Positions 1 to 11,035 of a stretch of DNA of 64,000 nt are shown one piece after another. This DNA is from Channallabes apus (Eukaryota; Chordata; Actinopteri; Siluriformes; Clariidae). Location: NCBI GenBank assembly GCA_030522415.1, contig CM060109.1:6718655-6782654 (forward strand), given 5' to 3'. The notes under the pieces are model-generated. The model worked only from the letters and a program-made list of their open reading frames with translations. It made no database searches and had not been told where the DNA came from. Position numbers and translations under genes: made by a program. Every line of letters starts with the position of its first letter. The first letter of the stretch is position 1.

Positions 1-329
1 ATCAGACGTGCTGAGAGTCTGTGGTCTGTGCCACGCGCAATAAGCACTAATGATCATATGCTGATGTCTGTGATGTTTCTGATTTGGGGTAATCATGTGC
101 AGAGAGACACAGAGAGAGGTGTGTGTGTGTGTGTGTGTGTGTGTTGATGCTGGATTGTGTCCAAAGCAGAAGAAGTGATCAACAATTGATCAAATCAGAT
201 CTAGGACAGTTTGCCATTTATTTATTGCCTGGTTGATTTACAGATGAGCTGATGTGTTATTTCCCACTCCACACTCCTGACACACACAAACAACAACAAC
301 AACAACAACAACATAAAAAGAACTGCGTA

Positions 330-1030
330 AAAGCCGAGCGCCCCCCCTCACCCCCCCCCCCCCTCCTCCTCCTCCTCCGCCGCGCGCGCTCACCTTGCTG
401 TGAGTTGGTCCGTGGCAGAGGCGCCGAGAGGAGCAGGAGAGCCAGGCAGCACAGGGCACAGGGAGGAAACATGGCTCACTTCAGCACAGGAGCAACAAAT
501 AAAGCAGACATCCAAGCTCCGGGTAAAAAGCTCCTCATAAATCCGCTCCCATGTCCGACAGCCGCGGCGCGTCCGTGCGTAAAGCACTTGAACCGGCGCT
601 GCAGGGGCTCCACGGGGCTCCACGGGGCTCCACTCCTCCTCCTCCTCCTCCTCCTCCGGATATCTCTGTCTCTCTCTCTCTCACAGCGCAGATGCCAAAC
701 TTCAGACTGGCTCACTGTCTCTGTGTGTGTGTGTGCGGGATGGATCTGCTGTTGCTGCTCTTAATGCTTCATGCCATTACTCGGCGCGCACGCGGGTGTG
801 TGTGTGTGTGTGTGTAGAGTCAGTAGACTTCTCTTCGCAGCGACGCCACAAACCCGACAGGACACGCCCACCTGCTCGAGCAGGACCGCCCATTAGCCAC
901 GCGATTGGTCCAAAGTCAGGGTGATTAGTCGTAAGCTCCGCCCACATGTCTGCTGATTGGTGCGCTCAGGGTGCGGCCGGAGGAGTGCACCTGTTTCACT
1001 GTACACAAGAGGCGCGCGGCGTGGAGGCAC
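330..1030 (-). promoter_or_regulatory. CpG-rich block, possible promoter for a minus-strand gene
   Basis: This stretch is much richer in CpG than the rest of the window, with clusters near 560-600, 780-850 and 1,010-1,030. Two ATTGG motifs (904-908 and 956-960) read CCAAT on the minus strand, upstream of the candidate ATG at 472. No convincing TATA box was seen, which would fit a CpG-island promoter. The block is broken up by CTC, CAA, C and GT tracts. The promoter call is inference from composition and from the adjacent signal-peptide exon. Confidence 0.4.
394..472 (-). CDS. Candidate first coding exon (signal peptide) of a host gene
   Basis: Reading from an ATG at 472, 26 codons encode a peptide beginning MFPPCALCC, followed by a leucine-rich hydrophobic core and then SAPLPRTNSQQ. 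This has the layout of a cleavable signal peptide. The frame then meets CAAG|GTGAGC at 394/393, a strong splice-donor consensus, so the exon would end in phase 1, which is common for signal exons of extracellular-domain genes. Beyond the donor the frame becomes low-complexity Arg/Gly and poly-Cys from CTC and CAA microsatellites, as expected of intron. The ATG sits at the edge of a CpG-rich block. The rest of the gene would lie left of position 1, so no family can be named. The alternative is a chance ORF in GC-rich DNA. Confidence 0.42.
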
Positions 1031-1039
1031 GCTCCAAGT

Positions 1040-1146
1040 TTACCAACAGCACAGAGAGAGAGAGAGAGAGAGGAAAGAAGCCCTCACACACACACACACA
1101 CACACACACAGCATTTGTATGTCATATTATATCTATCTATATACAG

Positions 1147-1178
<32 letters not shown>

Positions 1179-1587
1179 CGCGCAAGTCTACATCTTACAC
1201 ATATACACACAGATACAGTAGGTAGATGTATCTTTGTATGCACACACACACACACACATAGGATTTGTATATTTATATATGTATGTTATATTTGTGTGTG
1301 TGTGCAACTCAAATCTATCTATCTTTACACACACACACACACATAGATGTATATTTATATACACACACATAGCGTAAGACAAATATACACATTTCAAGTA
1401 GTATGATGTATATTATATTAATGTAATATTAATAATATTATCATATATATATAGCATATATATAGCAATACATGTACTACTAAAATATTTATACAAGTTT
1501 TTCTTGAAGCCTTTATAATTATTTTGGCTGATTATATATATATATACAGTATGTAAATGATATTGACCATATATGTAAATTAGATAC

Positions 1588-1656
<69 letters not shown>

Positions 1657-1886
1657 GTGTGTGTGTGTGTTTGTAGATTGATAGATAGATGTATATTTTT
1701 GCACACACAAAAGCTATATACTGTGTATGTGTGTGTGTGTGTGTGCAGATAGATAGATAGATAGATAGATCTACACACAGTTTCAACAATCAACAATTTC
1801 TTTAAAATATAGTTATCTGAATTTTTGTTTGTTTGTCCACCTGATCAAGTAAAATGATTCTGGGTTCCTTATAATAATGACACACA

Positions 1887-1948
<62 letters not shown>

Positions 1949-1960
1949 TGCTGTATCACA
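1040..1960. repeat. Dense cluster of simple repeats
   Basis: Within about 900 bp there are GA, CA, GT and TA dinucleotide tracts. They include (AT)n at 1,590-1,640 followed by a T tract to 1,656 and GT to 1,670, then GATA tracts near 1,675 and 1,747-1,770, a CT tract near 1,888-1,906, and (AC)n at about 1,907-1,946. The ORFs across it are low-complexity translations and are not genes. Confidence 0.95.
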
Positions 1961-3117
1961 TAAAAAGCAACAAGAGCAGTCCGGGGTCTTTTGAGACCTA
2001 ACAAAAAGCAGGCAGTGAGCAGTCGGATATGAAACTTGTGGGATAAAAGCAGAAAAACTACAAGGCAGCATGTTGGACGTGGTGCGGTGCTCCTGCTGAT
2101 GCGTCTCCTGCGTTCACTGCATTAATCTTCAGTAGGTCTTTTGTCCTGGTCAGGGTTATGGTTATGGTTTAACCCTTTAATTGACCAAATGTATTTGGAA
2201 AGGGGGGGGAGGGAATCCCTTCTTATTCTGTTTGATGTGAAGTAACATGAAGTGAGGAGAGAGAGGAGTTCCTGGGAGGCCAGTGTTTCCTTCAGACATG
2301 AAGCTTGCAGTCCGATCATGTCTCCGGTATACTGAGGAAACGTTCTACCTTGATGGTGTGAAAGCACTAGTGAAGCACTGAAGTGCATCAGTGTACCAGG
2401 GGATTATATAGAGAAATAAAGGGAGTTTTTACCTTTTACCTTATACCTATACTATCTATCTATCTGTTATTCTGCACACTCAAAACTCCCGCTTTGATTC
2501 GAACGCCAGCCGTATTTCCCTTAGAAACAGGAAGCCAGAGTGACGTTGTCTTGAAGTGCTTCTATGTCATGCACAACTGTCAACTGCATTCAAGAGCAGC
2601 CATGCAGCACACACACATACCGTCACCCCATCACCTCAGCTTAGCCAAACCTGGCAGTAGCTTAGCAACCTGCTAAACAGAAGAAACTACAAACTCCATT
2701 TAATCCTTTCACTTCAGCACAAACTTCAACTTTAAAATCTCTTTTTTAACGATGTTTACTGATAAACAGCTGACAGACTCCTGCAGTACAGCAACACGCC
2801 AGCCTCTATGGTGTACGATGTAAAAAACAACACCAGTTTTCATTTCATGGAAACGTCTTTTGTTTTACAGACTGCAAAAAATATAAGCTTTTATAAAAGA
2901 AGAGTTCGTATATTGGCTGAGGATATTTCTTCATCCGAGTTAACATAGGTCTCAGCGGTCCCCCAAAGTGTGTGTGTTAAAGCTCTAGCTGTAGTTAGTT
3001 CAGTGTCTATGCAGTGTGTAAACGCCTTACCGCTGAGCCGCGCCTCCAACAGAACAGCAGAGCTGAGCAGCAAGTGGGGGAGGGGCATCTTCTTCTATGA
3101 GGTCACACTGGTCTACA
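1961..3117. other. No gene or classified repeat seen
   Basis: Mixed-composition sequence with a short CTAT tract near 2,452-2,464. No ORF with recognisable protein features and no paired inverted repeats were noticed. Confidence 0.5.
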
Positions 3118-3310
3118 CAGTGGCTTAGTGGTTAGCACTGTCACCTTACACCTGCAGGATCTGGGATCGATTCCCACCTGTGTGCATAGAGTTTGCATGT
3201 GCTTGGTGGGTTTCTTCCTTATACTCCAGTTTCCTCCGACAGTCCAAAGACATGCAGGTTGGGCTAATTAGTGTTCTTAGATTGCCCGTAGTGTGTGAAT
3301 GTTGACTAGA
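3118..3310 (+). mobile_element. tRNA-derived SINE, V-SINE (DANA/Mermaid-like) type
   Basis: The copy starts with an A-box-like TGGCTTAGTGGTTAGC and has a B-box-like GGATCGATTCCCA near 3,165. The conserved SINE core then follows (TTTCCTCCGACAGTCCAAAG, then ACATGCAGGTT and a GGCTAATTAG-type segment). At least six further full or partial copies of the same core lie elsewhere in the window on both strands. The 3' end is diverged. Confidence 0.85.
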
Positions 3311-3544
3311 GGTCTTACCATTGGCCTCCATGATCCCTCGTTAGACTACAGAGGTTCCTCTGAATGGAGGTCACATTAGGTGGAAATGACGAAAGTAAAA
3401 ATGACTACAAAAGTAAATTTTGCATAATAGTTCACCTTTAAGTCTAGATTTGTCCTGTGTGTGTATATTTTATTGAAAAATGTTTTTTTTTGCATCTGGG
3501 ACGGTAATGATCAGATACAGGTGAAGACAATATGAGACGATTTC

Positions 3545-3580
<36 letters not shown>

Positions 3581-3976
3581 CATGACTACTTTACTTATGT
3601 TAGTGCTTTTAGCCCCGGCATGACCCAGAGTCAGGAAACATGACCTTGAGCTTGAGGTAGTGATGTGAGCACAGCCTGGGAAACTAATTTGTACTGTTTA
3701 ATTTCTAACGGTTTGAATTGATGAGAATGTGTACCTGCTGGAAAAAGGGATTTAAATTATTTTTTTTAAACTTTGCAAAAATTCACTGGTCACTTTCCCA
3801 AGTCCTCCTTATACTCACGAAAAACAGTAAATTAAAAATCACCATGAACAATGTTTTGTAGTTTTGTAGTGTGATCTCAGAATAAGGAAAAATCCACATG
3901 AAACGTGAGGATGAGCGCCCCCTGCCGCTCACTCTGGAAAATGTTTCAAAGTAAGAATTCAAGTAAAAAAAAAAGC

Positions 3977-4061
3977 ATATTATATTATATTATATTATAT
4001 TATATTATATTATATTATATTATATTATATTATATTATATTATATTATATTATATTATATT
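3977..4061. repeat. (ATATT)n pentanucleotide microsatellite, ~17 copies
   Basis: An 85-bp almost perfect run of the pentamer ATATT, which makes a repeating Tyr-Tyr-Ile-Ile-Leu translation in one plus frame. It is uninterrupted, which suggests recent expansion. Confidence 0.97.
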
Positions 4062-4088
4062 TCCTGACCAAATGTATCTATGTTAGCC

Positions 4089-4132
4089 TTATTATTATTA
4101 TTATTATTATTAGTAGTAGTAGTAGTAGTAGT
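4089..4132. repeat. Compound (ATT)n-(TAG)n microsatellite
   Basis: A run of ATT trinucleotides passes directly into TAG trinucleotides, a one-base-per-unit change within a continuous trinucleotide period. Confidence 0.95.
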
Positions 4133-5010
4133 ATGAAAGGTAAGACACATCAATTCCAGTATAACATAAATAATCAGTTCAATGTTCAGTTCAAGATAAA
4201 TATTTGAGTCTTGATTAATTTATTAGCAAACTGCACAGAATCTTTTATTAGTTACAGTTTAAAACTGTTTAATCACTTAAAAAATTATAATAATAATCTA
4301 ACAGGAACTATATTATACCTTTGTCTTGTTTTAACATTAAACATTTAAACAATTGAAATTTTTTAACTTTCACTTTAAATCATGTCTTTTTTTTGCAGGA
4401 AACTTTCCCTTTAATTGAATGCACTTTTAAATAATTATCTACACTTTTATTTCAGTAGAATTTCTCAGTATTTATTTTTCCTTCAACCTGTGTGTGTGAT
4501 TTATAATGAACTGATTCATGTTAATACCAGAACAAGCAAAAACAACAATAACAGAAATAAAAAAACAGAATGAGCACACATGCTGGAGCTTGTAATATAT
4601 TTTTTCCTTCTTTTTTTGGCCTTTTACATAGAAAACACTCACTAACCTGGAATATGTGAAGAAACCTGATGCGCAGGTTAAAGGGGAAAAAAAGAAACGC
4701 ATTGCACACGCCCCAACACACACACAGCTTTTATAATCCATTCACCTCCCTTTATTTTTAGATTGCTTTTATTAATTTCTACTTACATTCTACTTCTAAT
4801 TAATTTCCTATATATATATATATATATAATATGATAAATACTCATTGCATTTAAATATACGGATTGGAAAACTTCTGAACTAGTTCTTACAGTTTCTTGA
4901 GATACAAGGTGTGATATATGGATAATGTAAGATATATCTTATATAATATAAGAGGCAGAAGTAAAGTTTGAAGAGCATTAATGATTATGTCAATAGAAGG
5001 TAATCACAGA

Positions 5011-5011
<1 letters not shown>

Positions 5012-5052
<41 letters not shown>

Positions 5053-5058
5053 GTGTGA
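5012..5058. repeat. (GT)n microsatellite
   Basis: About 23 GT units with a single C interruption near 5,048. It lies directly beside the tail of a minus-strand SINE. Confidence 0.95.
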
Positions 5059-5067
5059 ATGAAGAGG

Positions 5068-5303
5068 AAGCCTTTATTGGTCACATAACATTAGAATGAA
5101 ATTCGTTTCTTCACATATCCCATGTATGGAGCTGGGGTCAGAGTGCAGGGTCAGACATGGTACGGCGCCCCAGACTAGACGGGGTTAAGGACCTTGCTCA
5201 AGGGCACAACAGTGGCAGCTGGTGCTTGAACCGCCGACCTTCTGATCCTAGGGTTAAAATAACCCAGAGCCTCAACCCACTGAACAGCTACTGACCACTC
5301 TGT
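5068..5303 (-). mobile_element. tRNA-derived SINE with a LINE-like tail
   Basis: On the minus strand it begins with an A-box-like AGCTGTTCAGTGGGTTGAGG and carries a B-box-like GGTTCAAGCACC. The middle has CCTTGAGCAAGGTCCTTAAC, which is also present in the tRNA-derived SINE at 57.4 kb. It ends TATGTGACCAATAAAGG, a tail like that of the L2-group LINE at 22.2 kb (GTGACCAATAAAATTTG). The shared tail suggests mobilisation by that LINE class, which is inference. Confidence 0.75.
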
Positions 5304-6151
5304 GTGTCTGTGTGTGAGATAGAATGAGAGAGAGAGAGAGAGAGAGAGAACTAGGCCAGAAGTTCTCCAATCACTACATTTACATGGCAGTTCGAGTTGA
5401 GATAAGTTTTAAAAGTGTGTGTGGTACAGTATGTGTGTATGTGCAGAGCGGAGTCCTCTGAATGACACCGACGTTCCCCCTTCACACCTGCACTGAAGGG
5501 TGAGAACTTCCCGGAGCTCCAATATGCTGAAACATCTGGCTTGTCAAGTAAGAGAGGTTTGTGGTTGACTGTCACTTTGCATTAAGGACAGAATCACTGT
5601 CAGGGACGTTGGAGCTACTTTTTCAGAAAGGGTTCTGGAGTTTTGAGACAAGGTGCTGTCGGCCCACCGGCACAGGTACGTACAGTGTCTGGGAGGTTCA
5701 GGTGTCGCATTTTCACCTGGCGTTACCGTCTCTGTTCCTCTCTGGTGTTTATCTGGCTCAAGGTTAGAGGGACGTACAGTATTGAAACACTTTTGTGTTC
5801 TTTAGAATCATGCCAGTGGTTGAACGATTCATGCTAAAAGAAAAAACAATGTCTGCCATCTTTTCACCTCTCTCTATTCTCTCAAATCTTTTCACTTTTG
5901 TCTCCATCGTTAGTTACAGTATGGCTTGGCTCTTCTGAGCAGTACCAGCTTCATTGCTGCTGCTTTTACGTTTGCTCACAATGTACATCGGACATGTGAT
6001 TTAACTTCTGTGTTGAATGCATTGTTCGTATCTTCAAATGTTTATAACTCGAATGTTCATATGTAAGGGACTTACTGTATTTACTTAATTACAGTAAGAA
6101 AATTATATTTACTTACTTCACATTCAGTTTGATACTAGAGAAAAAAAATGT
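5304..6151. other. Unassigned sequence; no gene supported
   Basis: Opens with a GA tract (5,327-5,350). Around 5,640-5,680 the composition is less AT-rich and there is a good donor-like CAG|GTACGT near 5,671, but no acceptable exon frame could be recognised. Confidence 0.4.
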
Positions 6152-6586
6152 AATTGATTGATTGATTATTGGCTTTATTGCCATTCGGAATCTGGAATAC
6201 ACAAACATCAAAGCACAGTCTGGTGTCTTCAAACACATTTTGTTGTAGAAGACCTGTTGCATAAAGGTAGTCTGACACACATGTTCATGGGGTTGTTAAA
6301 AGATATCCCCATGCTACATCCCTAATAATAGTATTCCATGTTATCTATCATGTAAGGTTAGGACTATACGAATATGGAAGTCAAATTGTTTATGGAATAA
6401 AAAGAAATTGTGTGGTAAAGGGACGTTGATGAGATGTGGCCACACCCCCTCTTCCAACATCTATGATTGCTATCTATGAAACTTTTTATAAAAGTTTATA
6501 TAAAAAACTCTCAAGCATGACTGTGCACAGATAATCAGGCACATAATATACTAATAAAGCCAATTATCAATCAATCAATCAATCAA
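6152..6586. repeat. Two retroposon tails in opposite orientation
   Basis: A (GATT)n stretch leading into ATTGGCTTTATT at 6,152-6,179 is mirrored by AATAAAGCCAATTATC followed by (AATC)n at 6,552-6,586. The two ends match as reverse complements over about 28 bp. The layout suggests two short retroposon fragments of one family lying head to head, or an inverted duplication. The ~370 bp between the arms has no recognised coding content. Confidence 0.6.
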
Positions 6587-7386
6587 TTTATTGTCAAGCA
6601 TTTAGATTTTTTTCTAATATTAAACTGAATGTCACAGGCATCAAGTTAACCTTTTATTGCAGCCGAGTGTGCAGATTAAAGAAAAAAAAAACCTGATGTG
6701 CAGATTAAAGAAAAAAAAAAACCCTGGAACTTCTAAACACAACCTTTAAAATATTTCTGTAGACCTAGTATTTGACCTGTAGAGGAACCCAGAACTACAT
6801 AACTTACCTAATTGCTTGTTTATAATATAATTCGGAGGGTGTACGAGGATTCGGCTTGCCTACAAGCTCCGCCTACTAATCCTGTCTTTACCTATAAATC
6901 CGACACACACTGATTTCCCCCCATGTGTGTCTAATGCAATAATGAGATAACAAAAGGAATACAACAGTTATCCAAGCAAACAGAAAATAAGTATTTTGTG
7001 TAGAAAAGAGAGTTACAGTAACAGTGCTGTGAATAACGATGGCAAAAACTGTTGGAAATAACTGCAAAATCCAGTATTTTTGTCCGTTCTTTCCCCTATT
7101 TTGCTTCTTCTTTATCATTTAATGGCTATAAACTAGGGAGCGTTAATCGTATAACACACTTCCTGGCCACACATCAAGCCACAATACTGCTTCTTTTTAA
7201 ACTGATGATAAGCGCTATCTGCCCTCTTCTACATACTCAAGCTTGAAGATGCCTGAGTGGCCAGTATTGTTAAGGGAGAAGGAGTATGCCCCTCCCACTC
7301 TGTCCTCCCACCTATGTCTCTGCCTTGTTATTGTTAGGATACGAAAATACAGTAATTATTCTCTCCCAACAATAGTATGAACACAC
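6587..7386. other. Unassigned AT-rich sequence
   Basis: Shows a local duplication of a ~30 bp unit near 6,663-6,720 (CAGATTAAAGAAAAAAAAAA seen twice). No gene or mobile-element ends were seen. Confidence 0.5.
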
Positions 7387-8240
7387 TTTTCTTCTTCTTT
7401 TGGCTGCTCCCGTTAGGGGTCGCCACATCGGACCATTTGTCTCCATCTACCACATCTTCTCTTGTCACTCCAACCCCCTGCATGTCCTCCCTCAGAAAAC
7501 GTCAATAAACCTCCTCTTGGACCATCCTCTTCTCATGACTAGTAGCTCCATCTCTAAAATTCTCCTCCTGATATACCCCTCATCCCTTGTCTGCACATGT
7601 CCAAACCATCATAATCTGGTCTCTTTAATTCTTTAACAAGCTGTCCTACCTGCACTGTCCCTCAAATATACTCATTCCTAATTCTGTCCATTCTTGTTGC
7701 TCCCAAAGGAAATCGCTTCCACCTCCAGCTGTCTTTTTGTCAGTGGCGACGTCTCCAAACTGCACAACATCGCTGGTCTCACTACCGTCTTCTAAACCTT
7801 CCCTTTCATTCCTGCTGATACCTTTCTGTCACAGATCACTCCTGCTGATCTTCTCCACCTGTTCCATTCTGCCTGCACTCTCTTCTTCACTTCTCCACCA
7901 CACTCCCCATTGCTTTGTATAGCTGACCGTAAATATTTAAACTCATCCACCTTCCCTACCAGCTGCACCTTTCTCACACCATCTCCCTCATTTACTCACA
8001 TGTATTCTGTCTGCCTCCTACTGATCTTCATGTCTCTTCTCTCCACTGCATCCCGTCACCTCCCTAGACTCATCTCAAACTGCTCCCTACTCTCAACACC
8101 GATCACAATATCATCCGCAAATGTCATAGTCTATAGGGATTCTTGTCTAACTTCATCCGTCAACCTGTCCATCACCACTGCAAACCGGAAGGAGCTCAGA
8201 GCCGATCCCTGATGCACTCCCACCTCATGGTCACTTCATG
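7387..8240 (-). pseudogene. RTE-clade LINE reverse transcriptase fragment (decayed)
   Basis: Minus-strand translation in shifting frames gives RTE-type blocks in order: HQGSALS, then MDRLTDEVRQES, TMTFADDIVI near 8,110-8,130, RREQTEYM-like text, then VDEFKYLRSAIQSNGECG and KKRVQAEWNRWRR. FADD is the catalytic core of the reverse transcriptase. Stops and frameshifts break the frame, and both the endonuclease and the N-terminal half of the RT are missing, so it is a dead 5'-truncated copy. The 3' end (7,387-7,430) reads, on the minus strand, GCGACCCCTAACGGGAGCAG, matching the end of the RTE copy at 45.5 kb. Confidence 0.85.
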
Positions 8241-10204
8241 CCTCTTCTCAACACATATCAGGACCTATGTTCATTTTAAATCCACAGAATAATCATAACA
8301 ATCTGTATTTTTTGTTGTTGCTTTTTCTTAAATACAGAGCTGTTTGAGGTAAATTTCAGGTTCTGCTGCGACAAAAGCAAAAGACACTGTTACCATGGAA
8401 ACGTTTGCTTGCATTATGATTGAATTTGAGTCCATGCAACTTTGATAAGGCATTTTAGAAACAATTTGGGAATAAATACCACAAACAGCAAAACATTTTA
8501 TGCCACTTTGACTCTTATTTAAAATCCTAAATTCAGTATAATTCAGGAGAATCATTAAGCACTGAGGCTGCCTTACCGGAAACGTAAACCTGCGTCATTA
8601 CAATAACACATCAATTTCAGTCACTTAATTGTAATCGATTGCAAATACGTGCACTCGGATTCAAAATAATAAAGTCCTGCTGTGTGACGACGATGAAAAA
8701 GTAAAGAAATAATAATAATACTACTACTAATAATAAAAAAAAACATAACAACATGGCAACAAGAAGAACGGAAAGCATTTCCAGTCGGCGGTTAATCCAG
8801 CCTGCTCGATCTCTCTTTGTAAACAATTCAGCAGCCGTATGTTTCTAAGGTTATAAATTTTTAAGAAAGGCTTCCTCCGGCTGCATCTTAAGCTGCAGTT
8901 GAAGCGATTTGTACTCGGGTATTATGAAGGTGAACAGCGCAGGTTGACTAAAGCCCCCTGACGCTGGGTGTGAGCTTAATCTAATACATAACGCCGTGAT
9001 TTGTGTAATGGATGAGGCTTAACAGTGCAACAGCCGCTAATAAAGCGCAGACCCGAGGAGACTCTGCTGTGCATACTGATCCCCTCATAACCCCCCCACA
9101 CCACACACACACATACACGCACAATAAACCAGTAATGAAGCGGCTTTATCAAACCAGACAGGGCTGCATTTTACCCGTATCCCTCTCCCCCAATATCTCT
9201 CATTACACTCACTACATCCAGAACACAAGAGACCTACAGCAATGGATTCTGGGTAGAGTGCTGCTTGCTGATAGACACAGATGAGCATTCAGAGCACAAA
9301 TTGAACATCGATAACGCAATAATACAAGTGGAGGAATTAAGTGCACCTGAGAGACACGAGGTCTCCATGTCTTCTGGACCGGTTTTCAGAAAAATGCGTA
9401 CTGAATTTTTCTCACATACGAATACATTTTTTTTTTTAACTAAATAATCGAACATGGTTTAGTGTAAACTACTGCATAAACATGAACACAGCAGCTGAAT
9501 CCTGGCCATTTATAACCTGCTCAAGCCCCTCCCACATACAGTTTAATTTGGGACATGTCCCATTAAGTAGTAATGACAAAATGAAACTTTTTCTGAAGCA
9601 AAAAAACTCCCAAATGTATCAGGAAAACAACAACAACAACAAAAAGTTTAGAAGCTTTTCAACACAGTGTGCGCTAGTGGCATCTAGTGGTCAGAATTAG
9701 GAAGTGCAGCTGCTAGTGGCTACAGAAGGCCAGGGAATGGTTTTTTGACAATTCTTTGCATTTAGTTCTGTATTTAAATTATATATTGGACCCTACCATT
9801 GTGTACATTGCAATTTCTACTGACTCTTTCCCTTTATTCGTAGCTGATACCTATAAATGTAATCAATGTCATCAACCAGGAAGAAGTTTGGCAAAATAAT
9901 TATACCTAACAGTCATCAAGGTGAAGTTGTATGGAAGAAGTCCAGATAAATGGCTGTGTTGCTTTTCTTGATCGTTGTCAAGAAGCTTATGAAAAGAAAA
10001 TGTATAAATGTGGCCACCCTGGACCCCCTCAGCCTCTCACGTTTAATCAGGAATTGCTGCTCAACCCAGTATTATGCAAATGAGATGATAATAAAATTCC
10101 ATGTAAATGTGTTTTTTACTTTATTCTAATTGATCTTATTTCATGCATTGATGTATTTTGATACAATCAAATAAAAAATAAAAAATACATTATCCTGTAT
10201 ACAG
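8241..10204. other. Largely repeat-free stretch, no gene recognised
   Basis: Between about 8,870 and 9,090 the sequence is moderately GC-balanced and free of the repeats that fill the window, with several TAATC/TAATA-type motifs. It could be a conserved non-coding element, but nothing in the sequence proves it. No ORF over 90 codons was seen, and none looks like a known protein. Confidence 0.4.
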
Positions 10205-10375
10205 CAGGGTCATGTGGAGCCTGGAGCCTGTCGGGAGAACTTTGGGCACAAGGTGGGGTACACCCTGGATAGTGTGCCATTCCATCACAGGGCACAAACA
10301 CACATACACACACTCACATATACTCATTCACATGCTACAGCCAATTTGGGAACTGCATGTCTTTGCATAAGTCAT
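10205..10375 (-). mobile_element. V-SINE fragment
   Basis: Carries the 3' half of the family in reverse orientation: AGGTGGGGTACACCCTGGAT, a CA-rich spacer, then CAATTTGGGAAC and GCATGTCTTTG. The same order occurs at 31.9-32.1 kb. The tRNA-related head is absent. Confidence 0.8.
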
Positions 10376-10394
10376 GTTGGATGTTCAAAAAGTA

Positions 10395-11035
10395 GATTTT
10401 TATTAAAGTTTGAGTTATAAAATGTTAATGGAAAAAATGGTCAGGGTTATACAGTATGATTCTTTGACTGGGATCTCCTAAATAAATAAAATAAATAAAA
10501 ATAAATAAATAAATAAACAAATAATAATAATAATAATAATAATACGTTTTTGTGGCAGAAATGTTTTGCTTTTATTATTATTATTATTATTATTATTAAT
10601 AATAATGTTTTTTTTTCAGTTCAAAGAATTATAAAAATCGGGAAAAACATCCTTTCCATTAACATTTCATGTTTTATAATTCTTTGACTTTGGCTAATTG
10701 ATCAATCAATCAATAAATCAATTAATTAATTAGTTAATTATAATAAAAAGCTAAAGAGTCTTTGTGGCAGAAATGTTATGCCCCTTCTTATTCTTATTAT
10801 TTTACTTAAATTCATTAATTAATACTTTTTTAAAGAGATCCAAGTCAAAGAATCATAAGTCATAAAACCCTGATATATTTTTTCCTTTAACATTTCATGT
10901 TTTATAATTCTTTGACTTAGATCTCCTAAAAATAAATAAATAAATAAATGAATAATTAAAGAAATAAATAATTAAAGAAAGAAAGAAAGAAAGAAATAAT
11001 AAAAAGCTAAACATTTTCCGGGCAGAAATGATATA
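10395..11035. repeat. Local cluster of direct and inverted repeats with AAT-type tracts
   Basis: The phrase TTTTATAATTCTTTGACTT occurs near 10,671 and 10,901, with related inverted forms near 10,618 and 10,842 (AGTCAAAGAATCATAA). GTGGCAGAAATGTT occurs near 10,551 and 10,764. AAATA, ATT and GAAA tracts sit between them. It looks like a repeated ~200 bp module in alternating orientation. No ORF or superfamily was recognised. Confidence 0.65.

Larger units (their letters stand above)
3311..5011. other. AT-rich non-coding stretch with simple repeats
   Basis: Contains a GT tract at about 3,547-3,578 and two AT-rich microsatellites annotated separately. The remainder shows only short low-complexity ORFs and no mobile-element hallmark. 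Confidence 0.5.

Noticed and set aside
252..817. Plus-strand ORFs of 88-170 codons with poly-Gln, Pro and Leu tracts
   Set aside because: They are translations of CAA, CTC and TG microsatellites in several overlapping frames, with no domain content and no better start or splice context than the minus-strand candidate exon.
946..1397. Overlapping ORFs rich in His-Thr and Ile-Tyr
   Set aside because: Direct translations of (CA)n and (TA)n tracts.
3905..4207. 100-codon ORF with a YYIIL repeat, resembling a membrane segment
   Set aside because: It is the (ATATT)n microsatellite; removing the repeat leaves no coding signal.
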